From positions 372,001 through 436,000 of the forward strand of contig NZ_CP009630.1 in assembly GCF_000959445.1 (NCBI RefSeq): a stretch of DNA of 64,000 nt, read 5' to 3'. Positions 8,320 through 20,048 of the stretch are shown here, in pieces. Positions within the stretch are counted from its first letter, which is position 1. Each line of letters starts with the position of its first letter. The notes below the pieces were generated by a model. That model did no database searches, was not told the origin of the DNA, and saw nothing but the letters and a program-made list of their open reading frames with translations. Both the position numbers and the translations under genes were made by a program. This DNA comes from Burkholderia vietnamiensis LMG 10929. Lineage in GTDB: Bacteria > Pseudomonadota > Gammaproteobacteria > Burkholderiales > Burkholderiaceae.

Positions 8320-8891
8320 TTTGCCGTTTCCTAAAGCGCAGTGCGGTTTCGTCGATGGCAGTGGATGTCACTACCCGAGCGCGAATCCGTAGCGGTTTCC
8401 ATGAGTGGTGCGCTAAATGTAAGCGTCTGTGACGGGAAAAAACATCCTGTTTGGCTCAAATTACCTTTTGCCGATTTAGAAACAATGAGGGCGCGTTTTC
8501 GGGTAAAACGCCCACGACAAAAGCGCCCCGGACTTAAACGTCCGGGGCGCGAAATCGGCCCGCGCCAACGTGCCCGCTCGCCCGGGCACGTCGGACCCCG
8601 CGGGGGACGGAGATGCCCGCCGCACTTGGCGGCGGACGCTGCGGTGGACCGGTAGGGCGCGGCCGACGACGCCATGATCCCGTGCGCGCCCGGTTGCCAG
8701 CCTGACGCGAACATGACTTTTTTGTCAGTTTCGAGCCGGCCGCGCGCGCGGCGAGCGCGCGCCAATCGGCGCGAGCCGCATGCCTATTGGCGTTGCGGGC
8801 AATCGCGCGGCGCGGCGAAGGCTCGTTTCCCGACTTCTCCGACGCTTGGCGACCGATTTTGTCGCTCGGGAAAACACTGAATCCCGCGTTC
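8320..8891. other. gene-poor interval upstream of the fucose operon
   Basis: No convincing gene was found here. Short open frames exist on both strands but lack ribosome sites and recognisable products. The left half is less GC-rich than its surroundings and contains a strong hairpin at 8523-8550. The right end passes into the fucose promoter. Confidence 0.5.
8523..8550. terminator. orphan intrinsic-terminator-like hairpin
   Basis: The perfect 11-bp arms GCGCCCCGGAC and GTCCGGGGCGC flank a TTAAAC loop. On the minus strand it is followed by TTTGTCGTG. No recognised gene lies just upstream on that strand, so it may end a small RNA or an unrecognised short transcript. Confidence 0.5.
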
Positions 8892-8938
8892 GTGACAAAT
8901 CCGGATTCTCTTCCTAATATTGGTTGGACCTTTGGTCC
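8892..8938 (+). promoter_or_regulatory. predicted promoter and operator of the L-fucose operon
   Basis: GTGACA at 8892-8897 and TAATAT at 8915-8920 have a 17-base spacing and resemble a sigma-70 promoter. The palindrome GGACC-TTT-GGTCC at 8926-8938 covers the expected transcription start, with ATTGG at 8919 and CCAAT at 8945 further out. An operator on the start site fits repression by the GntR/FadR regulator at the end of this operon. The promoter and operator are inferred from sequence only. Confidence 0.5.
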
Positions 8939-8982
8939 TTTGTGCCAATCGGCCGGCTCGACCGGCTCTCCCGGAGGGGCTC

Positions 8983-9747
8983 ATGAGATTGCAGGGCAAG
9001 CGTGCGCTGGTGACGGCGGCTGGACAGGGCATCGGCCGCGCGACCGCGCTGCGGTTCGCAAGCGAGGGCGCCGACGTGCTGGCGACCGACATCAACGACA
9101 CCGCGCTCGAGCAGCTCGCGGCCGATGCGCAACGTGCGGGCGGCCGGCTGTCCACGCGCCGGCTCGACGTGACCGCTGCGGCCGACGTGGCGGCGCTGGC
9201 AGCGCGGGAACGCGCGTTCGACGTGCTGTTCAACTGCGCGGGCTTCGTGCATCACGGCTCGATCCTCGACTGCGACGAGCGCGCGTGGGCGTTTTCGTTC
9301 GATCTGAACGTCACGTCGATGTACCGGCTGATCCGCGCGCTGCTGCCGGCGATGCTGGAGGCGGGCGGCGCGTCGATCGTCAACATGGCGTCCGCCGCGT
9401 CGAGCGTGAAGGGCGTGCCGAACCGTTTCGTCTACGGCACGACCAAGGCGGCCGTGATCGGCCTCACCAAGTCGGTCGCCGCCGATTTCGTCGAACGGCG
9501 CATTCGCTGCAACGCGATCTGCCCCGGCACGATCGCGTCGCCGTCGCTCGAACAGCGCATCGCCGAGCAGGCGCGCGCACGCGAGGTGTCGACCGACAGC
9601 GTGCGCGCGGCCTTCGTCGCGCGCCAGCCGATGGGCCGCATCGGCACCGCCGACGAAGTGGCCGCGCTCGCCGCGTATCTCGCGTCCGACGAAGCGTCGT
9701 TCACCACCGGCACGATTCACGTGATCGACGGCGGCTGGTCGAACTGA
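8983..9747 (+). CDS. 2-keto-3-deoxy-L-fuconate dehydrogenase (SDR family)
   Basis: This is a 254-residue classical short-chain dehydrogenase. The cofactor motif [10 protein letters not shown] is at about residues 12-21, NCAG near 84, the catalytic serine in ASAAS, and YGTTK near 152. It oxidises 2-keto-3-deoxy-L-fuconate to the 2,4-diketo acid. The specific substrate is inferred from neighbours that match every other step of the pathway. ATG 8983 follows GGAGGGGCTC. It is the first gene of a nine-gene same-strand run. Confidence 0.85.
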   Translation: MRLQGKRALVTAAGQGIGRATALRFASEGADVLATDINDTALEQLAADAQRAGGRLSTRRLDVTAAADVAALAARERAFDVLFNCAGFVHHGSILDCDERAWAFSFDLNVTSMYRLIRALLPAMLEAGGASIVNMASAASSVKGVPNRFVYGTTKAAVIGLTKSVAADFVERRIRCNAICPGTIASPSLEQRIAEQARAREVSTDSVRAAFVARQPMGRIGTADEVAALAAYLASDEASFTTGTIHVIDGGWSN

Positions 9748-9798
9748 CCGCGGCGGCCGCCCGCACCTTTCCATCCACTTCCGTTTCGCTGGGACGAC

Positions 9799-10641
9799 AT
9801 GAAACTGATGAGATTTGGCGACAAACACCACGAGAAACCGGGGCTGCTCGATGCGCAGCGCAGGATCCGCGACCTGTCGGGCGTGATCGACGACGTCGCC
9901 GGCGACGCGCTCACGCCCGCGTCGCTCGCGCGGCTGCGCGAGCTCGATCCGGCGTCGCTGCCGCTCGTCGACGGCACGCCGCGGCTGGGCGCCTGTGTCG
10001 GCCGGGTCGGCAAGTTCATCTGCATCGGCCTGAACTATTCGGATCACGCGGCCGAGTCCGGCATGGAGGTGCCGAAGGAGCCCGTCGTGTTCGGCAAATG
10101 GACCAGCGCGATCTGCGGGCCGAACGACGACGTCGAGATTCCGCGCGGCTCCGAGAAGACCGACTGGGAAGTCGAGCTCGGCGTGGTGATCGGCCGGCCC
10201 GGCCGCTATATCGACGAAGCCGATGCGCTGTCGCACGTCGCCGGCTACTGCGTGGTGAACGACGTGTCGGAGCGCGAGTACCAGCTCGAACGCGGCGGCA
10301 CGTGGGACAAGGGCAAGGGCAACGACACGTTCGGCCCGCTCGGCCCGTGGCTCGTCACGGCCGACGAAGTGCCGGACCCGCACGCGCTGCGCTTGTGGCT
10401 CGAGGTGGACGGCCACCGCTACCAGAACGGCTCGACAGCGACGATGGTGTTCCGCGTGCCGTTCCTGATCAGCTATCTGAGCCGCTTCATGAGCCTGCAG
10501 CCGGGCGACGTGATCTCGACCGGCACGCCGCCGGGCGTCGGCCTCGGGCAGAAGCCGCCCGTCTATCTGCGCGCCGGGCAGGTCATCACGCTCGGCATCG
10601 ACGGGCTCGGCGAGCAGCGCCAGCGCACCGTGCAGGCCTGA
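9799..10641 (+). CDS. 2,4-diketo-3-deoxy-L-fuconate hydrolase (FAH family)
   Basis: This 280-residue protein has the fumarylacetoacetase-family C-terminal fold. Metal ligands are visible in [11 protein letters not shown] and NDVSEREYQ, and the conserved TGTPPGVG motif lies near residue 240. It cleaves the diketo acid into pyruvate and L-lactate, the last step of non-phosphorylating fucose breakdown. FAH-fold hydrolases also act in aromatic pathways, so the assignment depends on the operon, which has no aromatic genes. Confidence 0.85.
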   Translation: MKLMRFGDKHHEKPGLLDAQRRIRDLSGVIDDVAGDALTPASLARLRELDPASLPLVDGTPRLGACVGRVGKFICIGLNYSDHAAESGMEVPKEPVVFGKWTSAICGPNDDVEIPRGSEKTDWEVELGVVIGRPGRYIDEADALSHVAGYCVVNDVSEREYQLERGGTWDKGKGNDTFGPLGPWLVTADEVPDPHALRLWLEVDGHRYQNGSTATMVFRVPFLISYLSRFMSLQPGDVISTGTPPGVGLGQKPPVYLRAGQVITLGIDGLGEQRQRTVQA

Positions 10642-10664
10642 AACCCTTTAACGGAGCGTTCGCC

Positions 10665-12802
<2,138 letters not shown>

Positions 12803-12814
12803 CGGCGGCGACCG

Positions 12815-14351
12815 ATGCGAGCAGACCCGAACCCCAACGACGCGCCGCCGCTGATCGCGTTGAGCGGCGTCAGCAAGCGCTTTCCCGGCGTGCTCGCGCT
12901 CGACGACTGCCGCTTCGACCTGCGCGCCGGCGAAGTGCATGCGCTGATGGGCGAGAACGGCGCGGGCAAATCGACGCTGATGAAGATCCTCGCCGGCGTG
13001 TATCAGAAGGACGGCGGCGAGATCCGGATCGACGGCCGCGCGGTGGAGATCGCCGAGCCGCGCGCGGCGCAGGCGCTCGGCATCGGCATCATCCATCAGG
13101 AGCTGAACCTGATGAACCACCTGAGCGTCGCGCAGAACATCTTCATCGGCCGGGAGCCGCGCGGCCGCTTCGGCGTGTTCATCGACGAGGACCGGCTCAA
13201 CCGCGACGCGGCCGCGATCTTCGCGCGGATGCGGCTCGCTCTCGATCCGCGCACGCCGGTCGGCCGGCTGACGGTCGCGAAGCAGCAGATGGTCGAGATC
13301 GCGAAGGCGCTGTCGTTCGACTCGCGCGTGCTGATCATGGACGAGCCGACCGCCGCGCTGAACAACGCGGAAATCGCCGAGCTGTTCCGCATCATCGGCG
13401 ACCTGCGGGCGCACGGCGTCGGCATCGTCTACATCTCGCACAAGATGGACGAGCTGCGCCAGATCGCCGATCGCGTGACGGTGATGCGCGACGGCAAATG
13501 GGTGGCGACCGTGCCGATGGCCGATACGTCGATGGACGCGATCATCGCGATGATGGTCGGCCGCCAGCTCGATACGCAGCCGCGCACGCCGCCCGATACG
13601 TCCGCGAACGACGTGGCGCTCGAAGTGCGCGGGCTGTCGCGCGGCCGCGCGATCCGCGACGTCGGCTTCACGTTGCGGCGCGGCGAGATTCTCGGCTTCG
13701 CGGGGCTGATGGGCGCGGGCCGCACCGAGGTCGCGCGCGCCGTGTTCGGCGCGGACCCGGTCGACGCGGGCGAGATTCGCGTGCACGGCAAGCCGGTGAC
13801 GATCCGCACGCCGGCCGATGCGGTCGCGCACGGGATCGGCTACCTGTCGGAGGACCGCAAGCATTTCGGGCTCGCGCTCGGCATGGACGTGCAGAACAAC
13901 ATCGCGCTGTCCAGCATGCCGCGCTTCGTGCATCGCGGCATGTTCGTCGACGCGCGCGCTGCGCGCCGCCGCGCACGCGTACGTGCGGCAGCTCGCGATC
14001 CGCACGCCGTCGGTCGCGCAGCCGGTGCGGCTGCTGTCCGGCGGCAACCAGCAGAAGATCGTGATCGCGAAGTGGTTGCTGCGCGATTGCGACATCCTGT
14101 TCTTCGACGAGCCGACGCGCGGCATCGACGTCGGCGCGAAAAGCGAGATCTACAAGCTGCTCGACGCGCTCGCCGCGGACGGCAAGGCGATCGTGATGAT
14201 CTCGTCGGAGCTGCCCGAGGTGCTGCACATGAGCCACCGGATTCTCGTGATGTGCGAAGGGCGCGTGACCGGCGAGCTGCGCGCGGCCGACGCCACGCAG
14301 GAAAAGATCATGCAGCTCGCGACGCAGCGCGAGTCGACCGTGTTGTCCTGA
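12815..14351 (+). pseudogene. sugar ABC transporter ATPase (RbsA/MglA type), disrupted by a frameshift
   Basis: Two ATPase halves are present. The first has Walker [10 protein letters not shown], Walker [12 protein letters not shown] and the switch histidine in VYISHKMDE. The second half starts at [13 protein letters not shown] and has Walker [13 protein letters not shown] and LSGGNQQK. The frame changes within the GC run at 13951-13960: residues up to MFVDARA read in frame with ATG 12815, while [12 protein letters not shown] onwards reads one frame over. The total of 1537 bases is one more than a multiple of three, so one lost base or two gained bases would restore about 512 residues. As read, the shifted frame has no stop and continues into the permease. 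It may be a real mutation or a sequencing error. Confidence 0.85.
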
Positions 14352-14371
14352 TTCAGGTGTCCACTCCGATC

Positions 14372-15409
14372 ATGTCCAACGATACGCATCCCGTTCCGCC
14401 CCTCGCGTCCGCCGACACGCCGGCCGGCGCCGCGAACCTGAAGTCGCGCCTGTTCAACCCGGCCGCGCGGCAGAAGCTGCTCGCGTTCGCGAGCCTCGTG
14501 CTGCTGATCGTGTTCTTCGGTTTCGCGTCGCCGAACTTCCTCGAGGTCGACAACCTCGTCGCGATTCTGCAGGCCACGGCCGTCAACGGCGTGCTGGCCG
14601 TCGCGTGCACGTACGTGATCATCACGTCGGGCATCGACCTGTCGGTCGGCACGCTGATGACGTTCTGCGCGGTGATGGCCGGCGTCGTGCTGACCAACTG
14701 GGGGATGCCGCTGCCGCTCGGGATCGTCGCCGCGCTCGGCTGCGGCGCGCTGTCGGGCTGCGTGTCGGGCTTCGTGATCGCGAAGATGAAGGTGCCGCCG
14801 TTCATCGCGACGCTCGGCATGATGATGCTGCTCAAGGGGCTGTCGCTCGTGATCTCCGGCACGCGGCCGATCTACTTCAACGACACGCCCGGCTTCACGT
14901 CGATCGCGCAGGACTCGCTGATCGGCAGCGTGATCCCCGCGCTGCCGATTCCGAACGCGGTGCTGATCCTGTTCGTCGTCGCGATTGGCGCGTCGATCGT
15001 GCTGAACCGCACGCTGTTCGGCCGCTACACGTTCGCGCTCGGCAGCAACGAGGAAGCGCTGCGGCTGTCGGGCGTGAACGTCGATGCGTGGAAGATCGCC
15101 GTCTACACGTTCGGCGGCGCCGTGTGCGGAATCGCCGGGCTGCTGATCGCGTCGCGGCTGAACTCCGCGCAGCCCGCGCTCGGCCAGGGCTACGAGCTCG
15201 ATGCGATCGCGGCGGTCGTGATCGGCGGCACGTCGCTGTCGGGCGGCTCGGGCAGCATCGTCGGCACCATCATCGGCGCGTTCATCATGAGCGTGCTGAC
15301 CAACGGGCTGCGCATCATGTCCGTCGCGCAGGAGTGGCAGACGGTCGTCACGGGCGTGATCATCATCCTCGCCGTCTACGTGGACATCCTGCGCCGGCGC
15401 CGCCGCTGA
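14372..15409 (+). CDS. sugar ABC transporter permease (RbsC family)
   Basis: This 345-residue membrane protein has multiple hydrophobic segments from residue 28 onward and the family motifs [10 protein letters not shown] (near residue 90) and [15 protein letters not shown] (near 286), both typical of ribose-type permeases. It would form the channel for L-fucose together with the ATPase and the binding protein on either side. ATG 14372 is 20 bases after the ATPase stop. If the upstream frameshift is real, an unshifted ribosome would enter this gene in frame as part of a fusion. Confidence 0.88.
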   Translation: MSNDTHPVPPLASADTPAGAANLKSRLFNPAARQKLLAFASLVLLIVFFGFASPNFLEVDNLVAILQATAVNGVLAVACTYVIITSGIDLSVGTLMTFCAVMAGVVLTNWGMPLPLGIVAALGCGALSGCVSGFVIAKMKVPPFIATLGMMMLLKGLSLVISGTRPIYFNDTPGFTSIAQDSLIGSVIPALPIPNAVLILFVVAIGASIVLNRTLFGRYTFALGSNEEALRLSGVNVDAWKIAVYTFGGAVCGIAGLLIASRLNSAQPALGQGYELDAIAAVVIGGTSLSGGSGSIVGTIIGAFIMSVLTNGLRIMSVAQEWQTVVTGVIIILAVYVDILRRRRR

Positions 15410-15498
15410 TGCACGAAAGAACGCAGAAACGCAAACCCGCATGCGCTTCATCGCCGGCCGGGCCGGCATTTCAGTCGATACAACCAAGGAGACGCGAA

Positions 15499-16440
15499 GT
15501 GATCAGGAGCAAGGTGTTGAACGCGATCGCCGGGCTGACGTTCGCCGTCGGCGTGACGGCCGGCGCGCATGCGCAGGAAGCCTATATCCCGCTGATCTCG
15601 AAGGGCTTCCAGCATCAGTTCTGGCAGGCCGTGAAAGCCGGCGCGATGCAGGCGGCGAAGGACTACAAGGTGAAGGTCACGTTCGAAGGCCCCGAGACCG
15701 AGGCGATGGTCGACAAGCAGATCGACATGCTGTCCGCGGCGATCGCGAAGAAGCCGGCCGCGGTCGGCTTCGCGGCGCTCGACAGCAAGGCCGCGCTGCC
15801 GCTGCTGAAGAAGGCGCAGGCCGAGAAGATTCCGGTGATCGCGTTCGACTCGGGCGTCGACAGCGACATTCCGGTGACCACCGCCGCGACCAACAACAAG
15901 GCGGCCGCCGCGCTCGCGGCCGACAAGCTCGCCGCGCTGATCGGCGACGAAGGCGAGGTCGCCGTGGTCGCGCACGACCAGACGAGCCGCACCGGCATCG
16001 ACCGCCGCGACGGCTTTCTCGAACGGATGAAGGCCGCGCATCCGAAGGTGCAGGTGGTGACCGTGCAATACGGCGAAGGCGACCAACTGAAGTCCACCGA
16101 GGTCACGAAGTCGATCCTGCAGGCGTATCCGAAGCTCAAGGGTCTGTTCGGCACCAACGAGGGCTCGGCGATCGGCGTGGTCAACGGCGTGCGCGAGATG
16201 AAGCGCAAGGTCGTGATCATCGGCTACGATTCGGGCAAGCAGCAGAAGGACGCGATCCGCAGCGGGCTGATGGCCGGCGCGATCACGCAGAACCCGGTCG
16301 GGATCGGCTACAAGACGGTCGAAGCCGCGGTGAAGGCGATCAAGGGCGAAAAGCTGCCGAAGGTCATCGACACCGGCTTCTACTGGTACGACAAGACCAA
16401 CATCGACGACCCGAAGATCACCGCGGTGCTGTACGACTGA
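15499..16440 (+). CDS. periplasmic sugar-binding protein, likely for L-fucose
   Basis: This 313-residue protein has a signal peptide (MIRSKVLNAIAGLTFAVG, cleavage after AHA) and a ribose-binding-type Peripla_BP fold. FQHQFWQAVKAGA and VIAFDSGVD are recognisable family segments. The start is GTG 15499 behind GGAGACGC. L-fucose specificity is inferred from the operon and not from binding-site residues. It is 89 bases after the permease. Confidence 0.87.
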   Translation: MIRSKVLNAIAGLTFAVGVTAGAHAQEAYIPLISKGFQHQFWQAVKAGAMQAAKDYKVKVTFEGPETEAMVDKQIDMLSAAIAKKPAAVGFAALDSKAALPLLKKAQAEKIPVIAFDSGVDSDIPVTTAATNNKAAAALAADKLAALIGDEGEVAVVAHDQTSRTGIDRRDGFLERMKAAHPKVQVVTVQYGEGDQLKSTEVTKSILQAYPKLKGLFGTNEGSAIGVVNGVREMKRKVVIIGYDSGKQQKDAIRSGLMAGAITQNPVGIGYKTVEAAVKAIKGEKLPKVIDTGFYWYDKTNIDDPKITAVLYD

Positions 16441-16503
16441 GCGTCATGCGGCGCGCGACGATGCTGCGCGCGGCGACGACGCGAGGTGAAGCACGAGGAC
16501 ACC

Positions 16504-17394
16504 ATGAGCGCAGTGCGTATCGATTCCCATCAGCACTTCTGGCGTTATCGCGCGGCCGACTATCCGTGGATCGGCCCGGCAATGGACGCGCTCGCCCGCG
16601 ACTACCTGCCCGCTGCGCTGTGGCCGCAGATGCACGCGCATGCGCTCGCTGCGTCGATCGCGGTGCAGGCGCGCGCCGGGCGCGACGAGACGGCGTTCCT
16701 GCTCGAGCTCGCGCGCGACGACGCGCGAATCGCGGCGGTGGTCGGCTGGGAGGATCTCGCGGCGCCGGAGCTGGCCGAGCGCGTCGCCGCGTGGCGCAGC
16801 CCAAAGCTGCGCGGCTTTCGCCATCAGCTGCAGGACGAAGCCGACGTCGCGGCGTTCGTCGGGCAGCCCGCGTTCAATCGCGGCGTCGCGTGGCTTCAAC
16901 AGCATGGCTACGTATACGACGTGCTGGTGTTCGAGCGCCAGTTGCGCGACCTGCGCGCGTTCTGCGCGCGGCACGACGCGCACTGGCTCGTGCTCGATCA
17001 TGCCGGCAAGCCGGCGCTCGCGGAATTCGAGCGCGACGCGACGGCGTTCGCGCGCTGGCGTGCCGAATTGCGCGAGCTGGCCGCGCTGCCGCACGTCGTG
17101 TGCAAACTGTCGGGGCTCGTGACCGAGGCGGACTGGCGGCGCGGCCTGTGCGCGCCGGACCTGCGCCACGTCGAGCAATGCCTCGATGCGGCGCTCGCCG
17201 CGTTCGGCCCGCAGCGGCTGATGTTCGGATCGGACTGGCCCGTGTGCCTTCTCGCGGCGTCGTATGACGAAGTGGCGTCGCTGGTCGAGCGCTGGGCCGC
17301 CGCGCGGCTGTCTCCGGCCGAGCGCGACGCGCTGTGGGGCGGCACGGCCGCGCGCTGCTATGCGGTGCCGGGCGATGCGATGGCCGGCATATAG
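16504..17394 (+). CDS. L-fuconolactonase (amidohydrolase superfamily, COG3618)
   Basis: This 296-residue TIM-barrel amidohydrolase carries the metal HxH in DSHQHFW (residues 8-14), a histidine in VLDHAGKP and the final aspartate in FGSDWPV. COG3618 members from Burkholderia have been shown to hydrolyse L-fucono-lactone to L-fuconate, which links the dehydrogenase and dehydratase steps here. An alternative ATG at 16486 would add six residues. It is the last enzyme gene before the regulator. Confidence 0.87.
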   Translation: MSAVRIDSHQHFWRYRAADYPWIGPAMDALARDYLPAALWPQMHAHALAASIAVQARAGRDETAFLLELARDDARIAAVVGWEDLAAPELAERVAAWRSPKLRGFRHQLQDEADVAAFVGQPAFNRGVAWLQQHGYVYDVLVFERQLRDLRAFCARHDAHWLVLDHAGKPALAEFERDATAFARWRAELRELAALPHVVCKLSGLVTEADWRRGLCAPDLRHVEQCLDAALAAFGPQRLMFGSDWPVCLLAASYDEVASLVERWAAARLSPAERDALWGGTAARCYAVPGDAMAGI

Positions 17395-17465
17395 AATAGG
17401 CGCGCACGGCCCGGCGCTCGATGCGTCGGACCGTGCGCAAAACAACCGCTCATCCGTATCGAAGT

Positions 17466-18227
17466 ATGTCCATCCAGCCGATTCAGAACCGCCGCCTGTA
17501 CCAGCAGATCGCCGACAAGCTCAGTGCGATGATCGAGTCCGGCGATTTCCCGCCGGGCAGCTACCTGCCGCCCGAGCGCGAACTGGCCGAGCGGTTCGGC
17601 GTGTCGCGCACGTCGGTGCGCGAGGCGCTGATCGCGCTCGAGGTCAACGGGCTCGTCAGCGTGCGCGTCGGCGACGGCGTGAAGGTGCGCCAGCGCGAGG
17701 CCGCTGCCGCGCCGCAGCCGCTTGCTGCCGCGAAGGTCGCGCCGTTCTCGATCGTCGAGATCGATCCGGAGCTCGGCATCGCGCTCGACCTCGACACCGA
17801 GATCCCGCCGTTCGCGCTGTTGCAGGCGCGCCGCCTGATCGAGCCGGAAGCGGCGGCGCTCGCCGCGCAGCACGGCTCGGACGCGCAGATCGAGGGGATT
17901 CGCGACGCGTTCCTGCGCAACCAGGAAGACAACCAGAGCGGGTCGCTCACGCATCCGGGCGATCGTCTGTTTCATATCCGGATCGCGGAGGCGAGCGACA
18001 ACGCCGCTTATGCGCTGATGATCAAGCAGTTGCTCGCGCACAAATACGATCCGATGTTCCAGCGGCTGCAGTCGCTCTACATGCCGAACGACATGCCGCA
18101 CCGGTCGGAGCTGGAGCACCGCGCGATCCTCGACGCGATTCGCGCGCGCGACCCGGCGGCCGCGCGTCGCGCGATGGCCGAGCATCTGGACGAAGTGATC
18201 GAGATCTTCGGCCGCGCGCTCGACTGA
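17466..18227 (+). CDS. GntR-family (FadR subfamily) regulator of the fucose operon
   Basis: This 253-residue protein has an N-terminal winged helix (LYQQIADKLSAMIESGDFPPG, PPERELAERFGVSRTSVREA) and an all-alpha FCD effector domain with metal-binding histidines in GDRLFHIRIAEAS and SELEHRAILDAI. ATG 17466 was chosen to match the family start. It lies 71 bases after the lactonase gene, as the last same-strand gene. Control of the operon through the palindrome near 8932 is inference; a fucose intermediate is the likely effector. Confidence 0.87.
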   Translation: MSIQPIQNRRLYQQIADKLSAMIESGDFPPGSYLPPERELAERFGVSRTSVREALIALEVNGLVSVRVGDGVKVRQREAAAAPQPLAAAKVAPFSIVEIDPELGIALDLDTEIPPFALLQARRLIEPEAAALAAQHGSDAQIEGIRDAFLRNQEDNQSGSLTHPGDRLFHIRIAEASDNAAYALMIKQLLAHKYDPMFQRLQSLYMPNDMPHRSELEHRAILDAIRARDPAAARRAMAEHLDEVIEIFGRALD

Positions 18228-18243
18228 GCGCAGGCCGCCGGCG

Positions 18244-19488
18244 TCAGAAGCGCTCGGCGCGGTAGGGCGTCGGATCGGTGAACGGCGTTTCGCCGGTCAT
18301 CATCTCGGCCAGCAAGCGGCCGGACACGGGGCCGAGCGTGAGCCCGTGATGGTTGTGCCCGAACGAGAACCACAGCCCGCGATGCGCGGGCGCGGGGCCG
18401 ATCACCGGCCGCATGTCGGGCGTGCACGGGCGAAAGCCGAGCCACGGCTGCGGATCGAGCCGCTCGCCGAAGCCGAACACCGGACGCGCGATGCGTTCCG
18501 CGCGATCGAGCTGCACGCCGGTCGGCGGCAGGCCGCGGCGCGCGATTTCGACGCCCGTGGTGAGCCGCAAGCCGCGCCGCATCGGTGCGATCACGTAGCC
18601 GTATTCGCGATCGACGATCGGCGCCGACGGCGTGCCGCGCGCCGATGGCGCGTAGTGCATGTGATAGCCGCGCTTCTCGCGCAGCGGGATCTTGTAGCCG
18701 AACTTGCCGAACACCGTATCGGACCACGGGCCGAGCGCGACGACCATCGCCGGCGCGGCGATCTTGCCCTGGTCGGTCATGACCTGCCAGCCGGGCGACA
18801 GCGCGTCGACGCTCGCGGCATCGCCGGTGAGCAGCGTGCCGCCGCCTTGCACGAACAGCTGCGCATAGCTTTTGACGAGCGCGGACGGATCGACGACGCT
18901 TTTCGGATCGAGCCAGTGCAGTGCGCCGCAGAAGCCGGCCGCGAGGCTCGGTTCCTTGGCGCGCAGTGCTGCGGCGTCGAGCGGCTTGATGCCGAGCCCG
19001 TGGCGGCGCGCGGTGAGGCCCGCATCGGCGACGGCGCGCTCGAACGCGGAAGGCGTGCGGAACGCTTCCATCCAGCCGCTCGCGCGCACGAGCTCGCCTG
19101 CGCCGGCGCGCGCGATCAGCGCGTCGTGCTCGGCGATGCAGCGCTCGATCAGCGGCAGCATGTCGCGCGACGCGGCCGCGTGGCGCAGCGGCGCCGATTC
19201 CCACCAGAAGCGCGCGAGCCACGGCGCGAACGCCGGTAGCGACGCGCTGTGCCAGTAGAGATCGGTCGAGCGGTTCAGCGCGTAGCGCATCAGCGTGAAC
19301 GGGCTGCGCGGAAACGGATACGGCTCGATCGACGAGCGCTCGATCAGCCCCGCGTTGCCGAAGCTCGTGCCTTCGCCGGGCGCGGCGCGGTCGACGAGTG
19401 CGACCTTGCGGCCGCGATCCTGCAGGTGCAGCGCGGCGCTGACGCCGACGATGCCGGCGCCTAGAACGATTACGTCGAAGTCCATCAT
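18244..19488 (-). CDS. FAD-dependent amino-acid oxidoreductase (DadA-like)
   Basis: This 414-residue protein has an N-terminal dinucleotide-binding loop, VLGAGIVGVSAAL (residues 8-20), and a C-terminal DAO-fold motif, SFGHNHHGLTLGPVSGRL. It resembles the D-amino-acid dehydrogenase small-subunit family, which oxidises D-amino acids and passes electrons to quinone. The substrate is not evident. Two adjacent ATGs (19488 and 19485) could both serve as the start. It is convergent with the fucose regulator, with only 16 bases between the stops, and no partner genes are adjacent. Confidence 0.82.
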   Translation of the reverse strand: MMDFDVIVLGAGIVGVSAALHLQDRGRKVALVDRAAPGEGTSFGNAGLIERSSIEPYPFPRSPFTLMRYALNRSTDLYWHSASLPAFAPWLARFWWESAPLRHAAASRDMLPLIERCIAEHDALIARAGAGELVRASGWMEAFRTPSAFERAVADAGLTARRHGLGIKPLDAAALRAKEPSLAAGFCGALHWLDPKSVVDPSALVKSYAQLFVQGGGTLLTGDAASVDALSPGWQVMTDQGKIAAPAMVVALGPWSDTVFGKFGYKIPLREKRGYHMHYAPSARGTPSAPIVDREYGYVIAPMRRGLRLTTGVEIARRGLPPTGVQLDRAERIARPVFGFGERLDPQPWLGFRPCTPDMRPVIGPAPAHRGLWFSFGHNHHGLTLGPVSGRLLAEMMTGETPFTDPTPYRAERF

Positions 19489-20048
19489 GTCAGTGGCTGT
19501 TGGCGGGGCGCTGGGCCGGGTGACGGGGTGCGCGCCGGGATTGGAGAGTGTTCGAACCCCAAGCATACTCGCGGCGGAGTGGGGCACCAAGCGGGTATGC
19601 GCTGTCGACGTAGTGCAGATGGGCCGTGCGCGACTATTGGAGGTTGTCCGGCTCAGTCGGGGCAGCAGCCCGCGCACGGTCCAGCAGTCGGGTGGGACGG
19701 GCGATATATGCGCTGCGGATTTGACGCGCTCCAATGCGATGGGCGGCGTGTTCGTGGGGGCGGACGAGATTCCGGCCGAGCTCTTTTGATGTGCCGATGT
19801 CGCGGCTCGAACTAGTGGCGGGACCTGTTGCGTGGACAACCAACGTAACCACGAGCAGTGGACTTCTACCGGCTGCAATGAACGCATCGTTGGCGATATT
19901 CGTTAACGGCGCGGACATGCGGTAAGCGTTTGCGTACGACGCGGGCCGGACATTCGGCGGGGCGCTACTGACGAGGGTATGGAGTTTGCCCGCGACGATC
20001 TGTGCTCTCCCGTGCAAGTTCGCTCGTTGCATAGCCTGGCCCTCCAGA
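19489..20048. other. 560-base interval without a convincing gene
   Basis: Open frames on both strands have no recognisable family, no good ribosome site and untidy composition. From about 19900 the base composition becomes less GC-rich, marking the edge of the accessory patch that runs to about 21750. The DadA-like gene promoter must lie in the left part. Confidence 0.5.

Noticed and set aside
8331..8765. A 144-residue minus-strand open frame in the gap before the fucose operon
   Set aside because: It runs through the perfect hairpin at 8523-8550, lacks a ribosome site and has no known family.
12815..15409. A natural ATPase-permease fusion protein
   Set aside because: The middle 135 residues are clearly out-of-frame sequence, while the true ATPase C-terminal half is present in the next frame. 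A frameshift explains it better than a fusion.
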